Made by a program: the position numbers and the translations under genes
DNA from: Pusillimonas sp. MFBS29
GTDB taxonomy: Bacteria > Pseudomonadota > Gammaproteobacteria > Burkholderiales > Burkholderiaceae_B
Direction of reading: 5' to 3'
NCBI RefSeq assembly: GCF_020687695.1
Contig: NZ_JAJEWL010000002.1
Coordinates: 248,001 to 312,000, forward strand
DNA length: 64,000 nucleotides
Shown here: in pieces, positions 1 to 11,502 of the stretch
Numbering within the stretch: position 1 is the stretch's first letter
How the letters are laid out: each line of letters begins with the position of its first letter
Notes under the pieces: model-generated
The model's database searches: none
Told to the model about the DNA's origin: nothing
Seen by the model: only the letters and a program-made list of their open reading frames with translations

Positions 1-10
1 GGAACGAGTA

Positions 11-493
11 ATGCCTTCTTTTGATGTGGTTTCTGAAGTCGACAAGCACGAACTGAGCAATGCCGTTGATCAGGCCAATCGCGAGCTGTCCACGCGCTTT
101 GACTTCAAGGGCGTCGATGCCAAGTTCGAGCTTGACGGCTTTGTGGTCACGCAAACAGCACCCAGCGTATTCCAGTTGAATCAGATGCTCGACATCCTGC
201 GTGGCCGCCTTACGGCGCGCAGCATCGATGTGCGCTGCATGGAAGTCGGTGATCCGCTTGAAAACCTGGGTGGGGCACGCCGCAAGGTCACGATCCGCCA
301 GGGCATCGAACAGGCCATCTCGAAAAAACTGATCGCTGAATTGAAGTCAGCCAAGCTCAAGGTGGAAGCGCAAATTAACGGCGAGAAGCTGCGCGTGTCC
401 GGCAAGAAGCGCGACGACTTGCAAGGCGCAATGGCTTTGATGCGCAAGTCAGATGTCGATCTTCCGCTGCAGTTCAATAATTTCCGCGACTAA
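11..493 (+). CDS. yajQ: YajQ-family nucleotide/cyclic-di-GMP-binding protein
   Basis: A 160-aa cytosolic protein of the YajQ (UPF0234/DUF520) family. It opens with MPSFDVVSEVDKHEL and has the family segments FDFKGVDAKFEL (about residues 31-42), RQGIEQAISKKL and KLRVSGKKRDDLQ. Members form two ferredoxin-like folds, and some bind cyclic di-GMP or other nucleotides; the physiological role is not settled. The length matches the family norm. The ATG at 11 has a purine-rich GGAACGAG just upstream, right at the window edge, so the upstream context is unknown. It converges on the ABC permease gene, whose stop lies 5 bp beyond this stop. Confidence 0.95.
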   Translation: MPSFDVVSEVDKHELSNAVDQANRELSTRFDFKGVDAKFELDGFVVTQTAPSVFQLNQMLDILRGRLTARSIDVRCMEVGDPLENLGGARRKVTIRQGIEQAISKKLIAELKSAKLKVEAQINGEKLRVSGKKRDDLQGAMALMRKSDVDLPLQFNNFRD

Positions 494-498
494 GCCGG

Positions 499-1260
499 TC
501 AGGGGCGCAAGCGGTAACCGGTACGAAAGATCCAGGCAACAGTTACCAGGCAAAGGGCCAGGAATAGCAGCGTCATGCCCAGGCTGACGTAAACATTCAC
601 GTCGGCCAGGCTGTAGAAGCTCCAGCGGAAACCGCTGATCAGGTAAACCACCGGATTGAACAAGGTTACGGTTTGCCAGAAGGGTGGCAGCATGTCTATG
701 GAATAGAAGCTGCCACCCAGAAAGGTCAGGGGCGTGACAATCAGCAATGGCACAATTTGCAGCTTTTCAAAGCCGTCTGCCCATATGCCTATGATGAAGC
801 CGAACAGGCTGAATGTCAGGGCGGTCAGTATCAGAAACAGCAGCATCCAGACCGGATGGTCAATACGCAGCGGAACGAAGAAGGTGGCAGTCAGCAAAAT
901 GATTGCGGCCAGAATAATGGACTTGGTCGCCGCTGCTCCTACATAACTGAGCGTGATCTCCAGATACGAGACGGGGGCGGACAATAATTCGTAAATGGTG
1001 CCAGTGAATTTCGGGAAATAGATGCCGAATGATGCGTTCGATATGCTTTGCGTGAGCAAGGAAAGCATGATCAGGCCAGGCACGATGAAGGCGCCGTAGC
1101 TGATACCGCCCACTTCTGTGATGCGGTTGCCAATGGCCGCGCCAAAAACCACGAAGTACAACGATGTGGAAATCACGGGCGCAATAATGCTTTGCATCAG
1201 CGTGCGCCAGGTTCTGGCCATCTCAAAAAGGTAGATGGCCCGCATTGCGTGCAGATTCAT
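499..1260 (-). CDS. yadH: ABC-2 type transporter permease (YadH-like)
   Basis: A 253-aa integral inner-membrane protein with about six hydrophobic segments, typical of ABC-2 permeases; a segment around [19 protein letters not shown] precedes the central helices. It should form the membrane half of an exporter with the ATPase encoded just upstream. The two genes overlap by 4 bp (ATGA at 1257-1260), which implies translational coupling. The ATPase resembles E. coli YadG and this permease matches YadH in size (about 256 aa). Substrates of YadGH transporters are not established, so only export by an ABC-2 system can be inferred. Confidence 0.88.
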   Translation of the reverse strand: MNLHAMRAIYLFEMARTWRTLMQSIIAPVISTSLYFVVFGAAIGNRITEVGGISYGAFIVPGLIMLSLLTQSISNASFGIYFPKFTGTIYELLSAPVSYLEITLSYVGAAATKSIILAAIILLTATFFVPLRIDHPVWMLLFLILTALTFSLFGFIIGIWADGFEKLQIVPLLIVTPLTFLGGSFYSIDMLPPFWQTVTLFNPVVYLISGFRWSFYSLADVNVYVSLGMTLLFLALCLVTVAWIFRTGYRLRP

Positions 1261-2183
1261 GCTGCGCTCCGTACAAGTTGCACGAAAATCTCTTCGAGGG
1301 AACTTTGCTTGGTTTGCAAGTCTTTGAAGACTATTCCGGCTCGTGCCAGGTCGTGAAACAGGCCGGCCATGTCATTATGCTCATGCTGAGCGTCGTAGGT
1401 GTAGACAATTTCGCAAGCATCATCCGACAGGGCCAGCTGATACCCCGATAGCGCTTGCGGAATGGCTGCCAGTGGTTCGTACAGCTGGAGGGTAAGCTGC
1501 TTTTTGCCGAGCTTGCGCATGAGCTCGTGCTTTTCTTCGACCAGCAGGATTTCCCCATTGTTGATGACGCCTATCCGGTCTGCCATTTCTTCGGCTTCCT
1601 CGATATAGTGAGTCGTCAGAATGACCGTCACTCCAGTTTCGCGCAGTGTGCGCACCACTTCCCACATTTCCTTGCGCAGAGAAACGTCCACACCTGCGGT
1701 GGGCTCGTCAAGAAAGAGAATCTGCGGTTCGTGCGACAGAGCCTTGGCTATCAGGACTCGGCGCTTCATTCCACCCGACAATGTAATCAGTTGATTGTCT
1801 TTCTTGCTCCAGAGGGACAGCTGGCGCAGGATTTTTTCTATGTGGGCAGGGTCGGCGGGCTTGCCAAACAGACCTCGGCTGAAACTGACGGTCGCCCAGA
1901 CTGTTTCGAATGCGTCGGTCGTCAGTTCCTGCGGCACCAGGCCGATTTTTGCACGGGCCTCACGGTAATCGGTGACGATATCGTAGCCGTCGGCGGTGAC
2001 GGTACCTGTGCTGGGCCTGGCCAGGCCACAGATTATGCTGATCAGCGTGGTCTTGCCGGCTCCGTTAGGGCCAAGAAGTGCGAAAATTTCACCTTGCCGT
2101 ATCTCAAGATTGACATTCTTGAGCGCCTGAAAGCCTGAGGCGTAGGTTTTACCGAGATTCGCAATTGAAATTATGGGGCGCAT
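1257..2183 (-). CDS. yadG: ABC transporter ATP-binding protein (YadG-like)
   Basis: A 308-aa ATPase with Walker [10 protein letters not shown] (about residue 39), signature [15 protein letters not shown], Walker [13 protein letters not shown] and switch His in [14 protein letters not shown]. The C-terminal 80 residues are an accessory domain seen in ABC-2 exporter ATPases. It pairs with the permease whose start overlaps its stop. The longest reading frame begins at 2210, but the ATG at 2183 ([11 protein letters not shown]) fits the family N-terminus and leaves room for promoters in front of the divergent nnr gene. The GMKRR signature is characteristic of the YadG/drug-exporter group. Confidence 0.9.
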   Translation of the reverse strand: MRPIISIANLGKTYASGFQALKNVNLEIRQGEIFALLGPNGAGKTTLISIICGLARPSTGTVTADGYDIVTDYREARAKIGLVPQELTTDAFETVWATVSFSRGLFGKPADPAHIEKILRQLSLWSKKDNQLITLSGGMKRRVLIAKALSHEPQILFLDEPTAGVDVSLRKEMWEVVRTLRETGVTVILTTHYIEEAEEMADRIGVINNGEILLVEEKHELMRKLGKKQLTLQLYEPLAAIPQALSGYQLALSDDACEIVYTYDAQHEHNDMAGLFHDLARAGIVFKDLQTKQSSLEEIFVQLVRSAA

Positions 2184-2270
2184 GAAGTGATTCCGGCTGG
2201 ACTGCGGCACAATGCCAATGGTACACGCTTGAAAGCTGCCTTTGCTTGTCCAACACGGATTATTACTGCA

Positions 2271-3755
2271 ATGAATGTTTCTTCACACAAACTGGCCTTG
2301 CTGACTACTTCGCAAATGGCACAAGCCGATCGGGCGGCTATTGCCTCAGGGGTCAGCGGAGTTGCCCTGATGGAAGCGGCGGGTGCCGCCGTTGTCGATG
2401 CGATTGCCCGGCGCTGGGCTATCCGTAACGTGACCGTATTGTGTGGCCCGGGCAACAACGGTGGTGATGGCTTTGTGGTTGCCAGGCATTTGCGTGATGC
2501 CGGCTGGCCTGTACGTCTGGGCCTTTTGGGCGCCCGTTCGGCACTGACCGGTGATGCCGCCCATCATACCCGGTTGTGGGGTGACGATATCCTGCCCCTC
2601 TCAGCCGAACTGCTTGATGGCGCGGAGCTGGTCGTGGATGCCTTGTTTGGTGCCGGGTTGTCGCGAGCACTAGACGGCGATGCGGCGGCAATCATTGATG
2701 CCCTGATTGCCGGCCGGCTGCCGGTCTGTGCCGTCGATGTGCCCAGCGGCCTGGATGGGAATACCGGACAAGTATTGGGTGTTGCCGCGCCGGCCAGCCT
2801 CACCGTTACTTTTTTCCGCAAGAAACCGGGGCATGTGCTGATGCCCGGCAGGCAACTTTGCGGTGAGCTGGTTGTGGCAGATATTGGCATACCGTCAGAG
2901 GTACTCAAAGATCTGCCCATCAGCAGTTTTCAGAATGGGCCTGATTTATGGCTGTCGCGCTATCCGGTTCCTTCACCGCACGAACACAAGTACCAGCGTG
3001 GCCATGCGCTGGTGGTGGGTGGCCGTACCATGACCGGGGCAGCCAGGATGGCGGCCATGGCTTGCGCAAGGGCGGGGGCGGGGCTGGTAAGTATTGCTGC
3101 GCCGGCAACCGTCTGGCCGGTTTATGCGGCCAGCCTGACCAGCATCATGGTGCAGCCTATGCACGAGTCGGGCACACTGGATACCATCCTGTCCGATACG
3201 CGCATCAATGCGGTGTTGCTTGGCCCCGGTGCAGGTATATCCGATCTGACACGCCGGCAGGTATTGCAGGCACTGTGTAGTGCGAGGGCTGTTGTACTCG
3301 ATGCCGACGCCATCAGTGCGTTCGGCTCCGATCCGCAAGCGCTGTTCAAGGCGATAACCGGGCCTTGTGTGCTTACGCCTCACGAAGGTGAGTTCAATCG
3401 CGTGTTTTCCGTTGAGGGAAACAAGCTCGAGCGGGCTGTGCGGGCGGCGCAGGCCAGCGCTGCGGTGGTGGTGCTTAAAGGCGCCGATACCGTGATTGCT
3501 GCGCCGGACGGACGGGCAATCATAAACGCCAACGCACCACCAACATTGGCTACCGGCGGTACGGGTGACGTGCTGGCCGGCCTGATTACGGGTTTGATGG
3601 CGCAGGGTATGGAGCCCTTCGATGCGGCAGCCGCAGGCGTGTGGCTGCATGGCGAGGCAGCCCGGCTGTTTGGTCCCGGGCTGATATCCGAAGATCTGCC
3701 GGGTATGTTGCCACGCGTTCTGCGGCGCATGTTGCGGCATCATCTATCGCGTTAA
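2271..3755 (+). CDS. nnr: Bifunctional NAD(P)HX epimerase / ADP-dependent NAD(P)HX dehydratase
   Basis: A 494-aa two-domain repair enzyme. The N-terminal YjeF_N domain (about residues 10-210) carries the nucleotide loop [20 protein letters not shown] and epimerises damaged S/R-NAD(P)HX. The C-terminal ribokinase-like domain (about 225-490) ends with [17 protein letters not shown] and dehydrates NAD(P)HX back to NAD(P)H using ADP. The frame is open from 2187, but those extra 28 residues run into the divergent ABC gene and are not family-like, so the ATG at 2271 ([12 protein letters not shown]) is preferred. No strong ribosome binding site is visible. The length agrees with E. coli NnrDE. Confidence 0.93.
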   Translation: MNVSSHKLALLTTSQMAQADRAAIASGVSGVALMEAAGAAVVDAIARRWAIRNVTVLCGPGNNGGDGFVVARHLRDAGWPVRLGLLGARSALTGDAAHHTRLWGDDILPLSAELLDGAELVVDALFGAGLSRALDGDAAAIIDALIAGRLPVCAVDVPSGLDGNTGQVLGVAAPASLTVTFFRKKPGHVLMPGRQLCGELVVADIGIPSEVLKDLPISSFQNGPDLWLSRYPVPSPHEHKYQRGHALVVGGRTMTGAARMAAMACARAGAGLVSIAAPATVWPVYAASLTSIMVQPMHESGTLDTILSDTRINAVLLGPGAGISDLTRRQVLQALCSARAVVLDADAISAFGSDPQALFKAITGPCVLTPHEGEFNRVFSVEGNKLERAVRAAQASAAVVVLKGADTVIAAPDGRAIINANAPPTLATGGTGDVLAGLITGLMAQGMEPFDAAAAGVWLHGEAARLFGPGLISEDLPGMLPRVLRRMLRHHLSR

Positions 3756-3785
3756 ACTGCGGGTACCTTACTACGCGAGCTTTTC

Positions 3786-5103
<1,318 letters not shown>

Positions 5104-5189
5104 GCATTTCCGGCAGGCGCACATGCCACTGACCGCCGGCATGCATTACTATATTTCCCGTTAGTTTTAATTACCCATACAGGTTCAAG

Positions 5190-6143
5190 ATGACGCAGTC
5201 CCACCACGAGCACGGCCATGATCACGATCATCATCATGCCCATCAGCACAAGAAGCCAGGTGGCATCTATCTGATTTCCCCATCTGGCGCAGTGGCCGAT
5301 CCGGCTGTGCTCGATCTGGCCCGCCAGCGTCTGGCAGATCTGGGGTTCAAGACGTCAGTAGATCGCACGGCCCTGGCGGTACACGAGCGCTTTGCCGGTA
5401 CCGACAAGCAGCGCCTGGCTGCCATCAACCGCTCGCTCAAGCAGAAACATCCTATCGTCATGGCCACGCGAGGCGGTTACGGACTGAGCCGTTTGTTGCC
5501 ACTCATAGACTGGCAGCAGGTTGCCGATAGTGGAAAAACTTTTGTAGGTCTGAGCGATTTCACGGCTTTCAATCTGGCATTGCTGGCCAGAACAGGCGCC
5601 GGCAGCTTTTCAGGCCCAACCGCCATCTTCGACTTCGGGGCGAAGAAGATGGACGATCTGACAGCTGCACTGTTTGTCGAAAGCATGTGCCAGGAGCTCG
5701 AAATTCTCAGCTTCGAAACCCAGGATGCAGACCCGGTCGACGCCCGGGGGGTCCTGTGGGGCGGGAACCTCGCCATGGTCGCCTCGCTGGTGGGTACGCC
5801 TTATATGCCCAAGATTCGTGGCGGCATACTGTTTCTGGAAGATATAGGCGAACACCCCTATAGAATCGAGCGCATGCTGACGCAGCTTTTGCACGCCGGC
5901 ATACTGGAACGGCAGAAAGCCATCGTGCTGGGTCGCTTCACCGACTATCGCCTGGGCAGTGCCGATGGCGGCTACGATCTGCCGTCCACCGTGGCCTGGC
6001 TGCGCTCGGTGATCAAGGTTCCCGTGATCACGGGTTTGCCTTATGGGCACGTCCGGGTCAAGGCCACTTTACCCATAGGTCGAAAAGTGGGTATTGCCAC
6101 AGAGCCGGGCATGGCGCATCTGGTGCTCGAAGAGCATTTTTAA
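5190..6143 (+). CDS. ldcA: LD-carboxypeptidase (peptidase S66) with His-rich N-terminus
   Basis: A 317-aa S66-family LD-carboxypeptidase, which trims the terminal D-Ala from muropeptide tetrapeptides during peptidoglycan recycling. Family blocks are ATRGGYGLSRLLPLIDW, VGLSDFTAFN (nucleophile Ser in GLSD), VLWGGNLAMVASL, LFLEDIGEHPYRIERML (Glu of the triad) and GLPYGHVRVKA (His). No signal peptide is visible, so a cytosolic site is expected. Residues 5-20 contain ten histidines mixed with Asp/Glu, an unusual extension resembling nickel/zinc-binding tails. The catalytic domain starts at about residue 25. The gene begins 86 bp after tadA. Confidence 0.9.
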   Translation: MTQSHHEHGHDHDHHHAHQHKKPGGIYLISPSGAVADPAVLDLARQRLADLGFKTSVDRTALAVHERFAGTDKQRLAAINRSLKQKHPIVMATRGGYGLSRLLPLIDWQQVADSGKTFVGLSDFTAFNLALLARTGAGSFSGPTAIFDFGAKKMDDLTAALFVESMCQELEILSFETQDADPVDARGVLWGGNLAMVASLVGTPYMPKIRGGILFLEDIGEHPYRIERMLTQLLHAGILERQKAIVLGRFTDYRLGSADGGYDLPSTVAWLRSVIKVPVITGLPYGHVRVKATLPIGRKVGIATEPGMAHLVLEEHF

Positions 6144-6197
6144 CGGCGGCTTGTTAAACTAGCAGGTTGTTTTTCTTTTTTATGTGAACGGCATCCT

Positions 6198-7799
6198 GTG
6201 ATCTCCACCGCAAATCTTACTATTCAGTTTGGCCCCAAACCCCTGTTCGAGAATGTCAGCGTCAAGTTCGGCGAGGGCAATCGCTATGGCCTGATCGGGG
6301 CCAACGGCTCGGGCAAGTCCACCTTCATGAAAATCATTGGTGGCGACCTGGAGCCGACCGCGGGCAATGTGTCGCTGGATCCCGGGGTGCGTCTGGGCAA
6401 GCTGCGCCAGGATCAGTTCGCCTACGAAGACGTTCGGGTGCTGGATGTGGTCATGATGGGGCACGTGGAAATGTGGCAGGTCATGACCGAGCGTGATGCC
6501 ATCTATGCCAACCCCGAGGCGACCGAAGACGACTACATGCATGCCGCCAATCTCGAGGCGAAATTTGCCGAGTACGACGGCTATACGGCCGAGGCCCGGG
6601 CCGGCGAACTGTTGCTGGGTCTGGAAATTCCGGTCGAGCAGCACGAGCTGCCCATGAGCGAAATTGCACCGGGCTGGAAGCTGCGCGTGTTGCTGGCCCA
6701 GGCATTGTTTTCAAATCCTGACGTGCTGTTGCTGGACGAACCCACCAACAACCTGGATATCAATACCATTCGCTGGCTGGAAGACGTGATCAACAGCTAT
6801 CAAAGCACCATGATCATCATCAGTCACGACCGTCACTTCCTGAATCAGGTCTGCACGCACATGGCTGACCTGGACTACCGTGAGCTGCGCATCTATCCCG
6901 GCAACTATGACGATTACATGCTCGCCTCCACCCAGGCGCGCGAGCGCCAGAGTGCAGCCAATGCCAAGGCCAAGGAGCGAGTTGCCGAACTGCAGGACTT
7001 TGTACGCCGTTTCGCAGCCAACAAATCCAAGGCCAGGCAGGCCACGTCCCGCCTCAAGCAAATAGACCGCATCAAGGCCAGTGCTGTCGAGGTCAAGCCG
7101 TCCTCGCGTCAGAATCCCTATATACGTTTTGAGCAGAACAAAGTGCTGCATCGCCTGGCAGTTACTGTTGATCACATCAGCAAGTCTTACGACGCACCCG
7201 TGATCAAGCCTTTTTCCGCCATGGTAGAGGCCGGGCAGAAGATTGCCATCGTCGGTGCCAACGGGGTGGGTAAGACCACTTTGCTGCGCATGCTGGCCGG
7301 CGATCTCGCGCCCGATACAGGCAGTGTAAAGTGGTCTGAAAGTGCTGATCTGGGCTATATGGCTCAAGACGTCTCCGATCAGTTCGAGTCCGACAAGAAC
7401 CTGTTTGACTGGCTGGGCGATTACCGCCAGGCCGGCGACGATGACCAGTCCATGCGCTCGGTATTGGGCCGCCTGCTTTTTTCGGGCGACGACATCACCA
7501 AGGAAGTGAATGTATTGTCGGGTGGCGAGAAAAACCGCATGAGTTTTGGCCGCCTTATGCTGGGTCGTCATAATGTGATGCTGCTCGACGAGCCCACCAA
7601 CCACCTGGATATGGAGTCGATCGAATCGCTGCAGTTCGCCCTGGAGCTGTACAAGGGCACCTTGTTCTTCGTATCGCACGACCGGGAGTTCGTTTCCGGC
7701 CTCGCAACGCGCATACTGGAAATCATGCCCGGCGGCGAAGTGGTCGATTACCACGGTACCTACGATGAGTATCTGTCCTCACGCGGGATAGAGGCCTGA
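6198..7799 (+). CDS. ABC-F family ATPase (YbiT-like)
   Basis: A 533-aa soluble protein with two ABC nucleotide-binding domains and no membrane segments, i.e. an ABC-F ribosome-associated factor. Domain 1 has Walker [10 protein letters not shown] and Walker [13 protein letters not shown], with a divergent signature [16 protein letters not shown] that is characteristic of the YbiT subgroup. A charged linker follows (about residues 240-310, rich in Lys/Arg/Ala). Domain 2 has [25 protein letters not shown] and [12 protein letters not shown]. Translation starts at GTG 6198. These proteins act on the ribosomal E site to modulate translation; the precise role of YbiT-type members is unclear. Confidence 0.92.
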   Translation: MISTANLTIQFGPKPLFENVSVKFGEGNRYGLIGANGSGKSTFMKIIGGDLEPTAGNVSLDPGVRLGKLRQDQFAYEDVRVLDVVMMGHVEMWQVMTERDAIYANPEATEDDYMHAANLEAKFAEYDGYTAEARAGELLLGLEIPVEQHELPMSEIAPGWKLRVLLAQALFSNPDVLLLDEPTNNLDINTIRWLEDVINSYQSTMIIISHDRHFLNQVCTHMADLDYRELRIYPGNYDDYMLASTQARERQSAANAKAKERVAELQDFVRRFAANKSKARQATSRLKQIDRIKASAVEVKPSSRQNPYIRFEQNKVLHRLAVTVDHISKSYDAPVIKPFSAMVEAGQKIAIVGANGVGKTTLLRMLAGDLAPDTGSVKWSESADLGYMAQDVSDQFESDKNLFDWLGDYRQAGDDDQSMRSVLGRLLFSGDDITKEVNVLSGGEKNRMSFGRLMLGRHNVMLLDEPTNHLDMESIESLQFALELYKGTLFFVSHDREFVSGLATRILEIMPGGEVVDYHGTYDEYLSSRGIEA

Positions 7800-7817
7800 T
7801 CGCACCGGGTTTTTGCC

Positions 7818-8411
7818 ATGCTCAGTACCTTGACCGGCCTGGCAAGCTACCAGGAAGACATCAAGAAGAGCCGCTTTATTGCCCTGGCCGACAAGGTAGA
7901 CAGTCCCGCGCAGGCCCTTGATTTCTTTGCAGCGCACAGCGTGGCGGACGCCACGCATAATTGCTGGGCCTATCGTATGGGTGACGAATATCGCTTCAAC
8001 GATGACGGCGAACCGGGTGGCACGGCAGGACGCCCGATACTTCAGGCCATAGATGGTCAGCAATGCGATCGCGTGGCTGTACTGGTTGTACGGTGGTTTG
8101 GTGGCGTGAAGCTCGGGCCCGGTGGCCTGATCAGGGCTTATGGCGGTGTGGCCGCCCAATGCCTGCGGCTGGCTGCAAAAACCGAGATCGTTGATGAGGT
8201 CCGGGTATGCTGCCGTTGCAGTTTCGCCGATATTGCATTGGTGCAGTCGCGCATGGCAACCCACGGGGCACGTGTCGTCCAGGAAAGCTTTGATGACCAG
8301 GGTGTGGTCTGGCTGCTGGCCGTGCCCCGAACCAATCAGCCGGAAATGGCCGCACAATTTACCAACCTGACGCGCGGTCAGGGTGAGTGGTCATTGGTCG
8401 GTGATGCCTGA
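7818..8411 (+). CDS. yigZ: YigZ/IMPACT family protein
   Basis: A 197-aa protein of the YigZ (UPF0029/IMPACT) family. The N-terminal domain carries the hallmark segments KKSRFIA, ATHNCWAYR, NDDGEPGGTAGRPIL and VVRWFGGVKLGPGGL; the C-terminal ferredoxin-like domain is less conserved. Eukaryotic IMPACT affects translation control through GCN1 binding, but the bacterial function is not established. It starts 18 bp after the ABC-F gene, so both may be translated from one transcript. It converges on the thioredoxin gene, with a 24-bp gap that shows no clear terminator. Confidence 0.93.
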   Translation: MLSTLTGLASYQEDIKKSRFIALADKVDSPAQALDFFAAHSVADATHNCWAYRMGDEYRFNDDGEPGGTAGRPILQAIDGQQCDRVAVLVVRWFGGVKLGPGGLIRAYGGVAAQCLRLAAKTEIVDEVRVCCRCSFADIALVQSRMATHGARVVQESFDDQGVVWLLAVPRTNQPEMAAQFTNLTRGQGEWSLVGDA

Positions 8412-8435
8412 GGTTCGCCGACCCAAACCTGTGCG

Positions 8436-8816
8436 TTAACCGGCCTGATCGCTGTCCTTTTCCTGGGCGGCAATTTCCGCATGGACCTTTTCCATATCGA
8501 CTTCCTTGACCTGGGCAAGCAATTCTTCAAGCTGGGCGGGTGCCAGGGCGCCGGCTTGAGAAAACAGCAGCACTTGTTCGCGAAATACCATCAGTGTCGG
8601 GATGGACCGGATATTCAGGGCGGAGGCCAGCTCTTGCTCGTCTTCGGTGTTGACCTTGGCGAATACGACATCTTCATGCTGCCTGGATGCTTCTTCAAAT
8701 ACCGGTGCGAAATTGCGGCACGGGCCACACCACGGCGCCCAGAAATCCACGATCAGCGGCTTGCCATCCTGGATGGCTGTCTGGAAAGTGTCCTTGTTCA
8801 AGTCTATGGTGCTCAT
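8436..8816 (-). CDS. Thioredoxin-family protein
   Basis: A 126-aa thioredoxin with the classical WCGPC active site (Cys30, Cys33) in FWAPWCGPCRNF and the cis-proline segment RSIPTLMVF. The N-terminal 105 residues form a thioredoxin fold and the last 20 are a charged tail (VHAEIAAQEKDSDQAG) not found in canonical TrxA. No signal peptide, so a cytosolic disulfide reductase is expected. The frame extends to a TTG at 8828, but the ATG at 8816 is preferred because a GGGGG ribosome-binding sequence (8822-8826) sits 5 nt in front of it. That site lies directly behind a terminator-like hairpin. Confidence 0.92.
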   Translation of the reverse strand: MSTIDLNKDTFQTAIQDGKPLIVDFWAPWCGPCRNFAPVFEEASRQHEDVVFAKVNTEDEQELASALNIRSIPTLMVFREQVLLFSQAGALAPAQLEELLAQVKEVDMEKVHAEIAAQEKDSDQAG

Positions 8817-8829
8817 GGGAACCCCCAAT

Positions 8830-8851
8830 AAAAAAGCGGCTTGCCAGCCGC
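8830..8851 (-). terminator. Intrinsic terminator-like hairpin immediately upstream of the thioredoxin gene
   Basis: Read on the minus strand, a perfect 6-bp stem (GCGGCT/AGCCGC, 4-nt loop, 8836-8851) is followed at once by six T residues (8830-8835). The T tract ends only 13 nt before the thioredoxin ATG and 3 nt before its GGGGG ribosome binding site. It could end NCS2 permease transcription or attenuate thioredoxin expression. Confidence 0.7.
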
Positions 8852-8880
8852 CAGTGTTTTGATGATAGATGAACGTCCAG

Positions 8881-8939
8881 TGTAACGCCTTTATTGAACA
8901 GGGGCGATCGCAGCCCCGTAATATCGGGGCTGCGTTACA
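8881..8939. repeat. Nested inverted repeats downstream of the NCS2 permease gene
   Basis: A perfect 9-bp stem (GCAGCCCCG 8910-8918 with CGGGGCTGC 8925-8933, 6-nt loop) lies inside an outer pair TGTAACGC (8881-8888) and GCGTTACA (8932-8939). The arms share two bases, so both stems cannot be complete at once. No long T run follows on either strand. It is most likely an RNA 3'-end or processing structure for the minus-strand permease transcript. Confidence 0.5.
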
Positions 8940-8944
8940 TAAAC

Positions 8945-10237
8945 TTACTCCGGGAAGAAGGCGTACTTGATGATGAACAGCACGGCAACGAGCAGGGTGG
9001 CCGGATGGATGTCGCGGAACCTGCCGGTAACGGCCTTGAGCACGGCGTAGCTGATGAAGCCGAATGCCAGGCCGTTGGCAATGGAGTAGGTGAACGGCAT
9101 GACGATGGCCGTCAGGGCGGCGGGTGTGGCTTCAGTGATGTCGTCCCAGTCGATCAGGGTGATCTCGCGCAGCATCAGGCCGGCCACATAGAGCAGGGCG
9201 GGGGCCGTGGCATAGCCGGGCACCGAGCCGGCCAAGGGGGCCAGGAACAGCGAAAGCAGAAACAGTACTGCGACGGTCAGGGCGGTCAGGCCGGTGCGCC
9301 CGCCGGCCTGCACGCCCGAGGCGCTTTCAACGTAGGCGGTGGTGCTGCTGGTGCCCAGAAACGAGCCGGCCACGATCGCCGAGCTGTCGGCAAGCAAGGC
9401 ACGCCCCAGCCGATTGGGTTTACCCGGCTCTATGAGCCCTGCACGCGTGGCCACGCCGATCATGGTGCCGGTTGCGTCAAAGACTTCGACCAGAACCAGT
9501 ACAAGAATCACGTGGACAAAGCCGGTATGCAAGGCACCCATGATATCCAGCTGAAAAAAGGTGGGCGCCAGGCTGGGAGGAGCCGAGAAAATACCTTGAT
9601 ACTCATTCTGGCCTGTGAGGACGGACAGCACGGTGACCGACAGGATGCCGATCAGGATGGCACCGCGCACTTTCAGGGCATCGAGTGCGGCAATAATGAA
9701 AAAACCCAGCAGGGCGAACAGTGCAGGTGGCGCAGTCAGATCGCCCAGGGCAACTTTGGTGGCGGGATGGGCCACAACGATACCGGCGCTACCCAGGGCA
9801 ATGATGGCCAAAAACAGGCCTATGCCTGCGGCGATGGCTGATCGCAGCGATTTGGGAATGCCCTTGACCAGCCAGGAGCGCACACCGGTAACGGTAATCA
9901 GCACGAAGATCATGCCGGAAATGAATACCGCACCCAGCGCTTGTTGCCAGGTATAGCCCAGGCTGCCAACAACTGTGAATGCAAAGAAGGCGTTCAGACC
10001 CATGCCGGGCGCCATGCCTATCGGCCAGTTGGCGACCAGGGCCATGATAAGCGAGCCCAAGGCCGCTGCCAGGCAGGTTGCAACAAAGACAGCGCTTTTA
10101 TCCATGCCAGTGCTCGACAGAATTTCCGGGTTCACGAAAATAATGTATGACATGGTCAGGAACGTGGTGAGACCTGCCAGGATCTCTGTACGTGCAGAGG
10201 TGTCGTGCTCGCGCAACTGAAAAAAACGTTCGAACAT
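8945..10237 (-). CDS. NCS2-family nucleobase permease (AzgA/guanine-hypoxanthine type)
   Basis: A 430-aa inner-membrane transporter with about 12-14 hydrophobic segments. [13 protein letters not shown] (about residues 73-85) and the later [21 protein letters not shown] are signatures of the AzgA-like branch of the nucleobase:cation symporter-2 family, which imports guanine, hypoxanthine or adenine by proton symport. The substrate within purines cannot be fixed by eye. An AGGAAAA ribosome binding site precedes the ATG at 10237. It is divergent from tsaD. No purine riboswitch fold was recognised in the roughly 150-bp leader. Confidence 0.88.
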   Translation of the reverse strand: MFERFFQLREHDTSARTEILAGLTTFLTMSYIIFVNPEILSSTGMDKSAVFVATCLAAALGSLIMALVANWPIGMAPGMGLNAFFAFTVVGSLGYTWQQALGAVFISGMIFVLITVTGVRSWLVKGIPKSLRSAIAAGIGLFLAIIALGSAGIVVAHPATKVALGDLTAPPALFALLGFFIIAALDALKVRGAILIGILSVTVLSVLTGQNEYQGIFSAPPSLAPTFFQLDIMGALHTGFVHVILVLVLVEVFDATGTMIGVATRAGLIEPGKPNRLGRALLADSSAIVAGSFLGTSSTTAYVESASGVQAGGRTGLTALTVAVLFLLSLFLAPLAGSVPGYATAPALLYVAGLMLREITLIDWDDITEATPAALTAIVMPFTYSIANGLAFGFISYAVLKAVTGRFRDIHPATLLVAVLFIIKYAFFPE

Positions 10238-10391
10238 GCGGTTTTCCTATGAGTGCATTGACGCGCGTTTGCGGCACAAGCAGGAAGGGCTTCGATTGCC
10301 CATTATTGCCCGCCGCACCTTGCGCATCAGCAAGATTCTAATTCCATTTTCCCGTGCGGCGCGTGTACACAGGCGGTTGTACACTATCGCC

Positions 10392-11462
10392 ATGATAATT
10401 ATTGGCTTTGAAAGTTCCTGCGACGAAACCGGCGTCGCCCTGGCCTGCACCAGCAGGGGCCTGCTTGCGCACGCCCTGCACAGTCAGATCGCCATGCATC
10501 GTGAATATGGCGGCGTCGTACCCGAATTGGCGTCGCGCGATCACATACGGCGCATCCTGCCCCTGACACGGCAGGTGCTTGAGCAGGCCGGCCTCGACGT
10601 GGACGACATCGATGCCGTGGCCTATACCGCCGGCCCGGGGCTTGCCGGGGCATTGCTTGTGGGTGCCAGCGTGGCACAGTCCTTTGCCTGGTCGCGCGGC
10701 CTGCCGGCCATACCCATCCATCACCTTGAAGGGCATTTGCTTTCGCCACTTTTGGCCGAGCCCAGGCCTGAGTTTCCCTTCGTGGCATTGCTCGTGTCTG
10801 GCGGCCATACGCAGCTGATGCGCGTCGATGCAGTAGGTTCCTACGAGCTGCTGGGCGAAACGCTGGACGATGCGGCCGGCGAGGCCTTCGATAAAACAGC
10901 CAAGCTGATGGGCTTGGGCTACCCGGGTGGGCCTGCCTTGTCGAAGCTGGCCGAGCAGGGTGATTCCGCTGCGTTTGATCTGCCCCGGCCCATGCTGCAC
11001 AGCGGTGACCTGGACTTCAGTTTCAGTGGTCTGAAGACCGCAGTGCTGACTCGTCTGAAAGCCATGGAAAAAGGCAACGGTACGCTGTCAGACCAGCAAA
11101 GGGCTGATCTGGCGGCTTCGACCGAGGCGGCCATAGTCGATGTGCTGGCAAGAAAATCCATCAAGGCCATGAAGCAAACCGGTCTGAAGCGCCTGGTCGT
11201 GGCAGGCGGTGTCGGGGCCAACAGGCATTTGCGTGCACAGTTGAAGCAGGCCATGGAGCGCCTGAAGGGGGAGGTATATTTCCCGCCGCTCGATTTGTGT
11301 ACGGATAACGGCGCAATGATTGCCTATGCCGGTGCGCTGCGCATTCAGGCCGGCTTGGCCAGGCTTGACGGCAATAACCATGCCTTTACGGTCAGGCCGC
11401 GTTGGGATCTGCACGATGTTTGCATTCGACCCGAAAAAGAGCAGGCGGCTGTTCAAGGCTAG
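10392..11462 (+). CDS. tsaD: tRNA N6-threonylcarbamoyladenosine transferase TsaD
   Basis: A 356-aa ASKHA-fold enzyme that transfers the threonylcarbamoyl group to A37 of ANN-decoding tRNAs, acting with TsaB and TsaE (not in this window). The start [11 protein letters not shown], the metal-binding HLEGH motif (His111, His115), the nucleotide loop [11 protein letters not shown] and the later [12 protein letters not shown] are all present. The frame is open from 10236, but the family N-terminus begins at ATG 10392. Immediately upstream are two TGTACAC copies 14 bp apart (10364-10370 and 10378-10384). The 3' end converges on plsY. Confidence 0.96.
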   Translation: MIIIGFESSCDETGVALACTSRGLLAHALHSQIAMHREYGGVVPELASRDHIRRILPLTRQVLEQAGLDVDDIDAVAYTAGPGLAGALLVGASVAQSFAWSRGLPAIPIHHLEGHLLSPLLAEPRPEFPFVALLVSGGHTQLMRVDAVGSYELLGETLDDAAGEAFDKTAKLMGLGYPGGPALSKLAEQGDSAAFDLPRPMLHSGDLDFSFSGLKTAVLTRLKAMEKGNGTLSDQQRADLAASTEAAIVDVLARKSIKAMKQTGLKRLVVAGGVGANRHLRAQLKQAMERLKGEVYFPPLDLCTDNGAMIAYAGALRIQAGLARLDGNNHAFTVRPRWDLHDVCIRPEKEQAAVQG

Positions 11463-11502
11463 TGGCTGTTCGATGGCCGCACAGCAGGCAGCACAAGAGC
11501 AC

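Noticed and set aside
10238-10391. A purine riboswitch in the NCS2 permease leader.
   Set aside because: No three-way-junction core sequence pattern was recognisable in the leader, and purine riboswitches are rare in betaproteobacteria.
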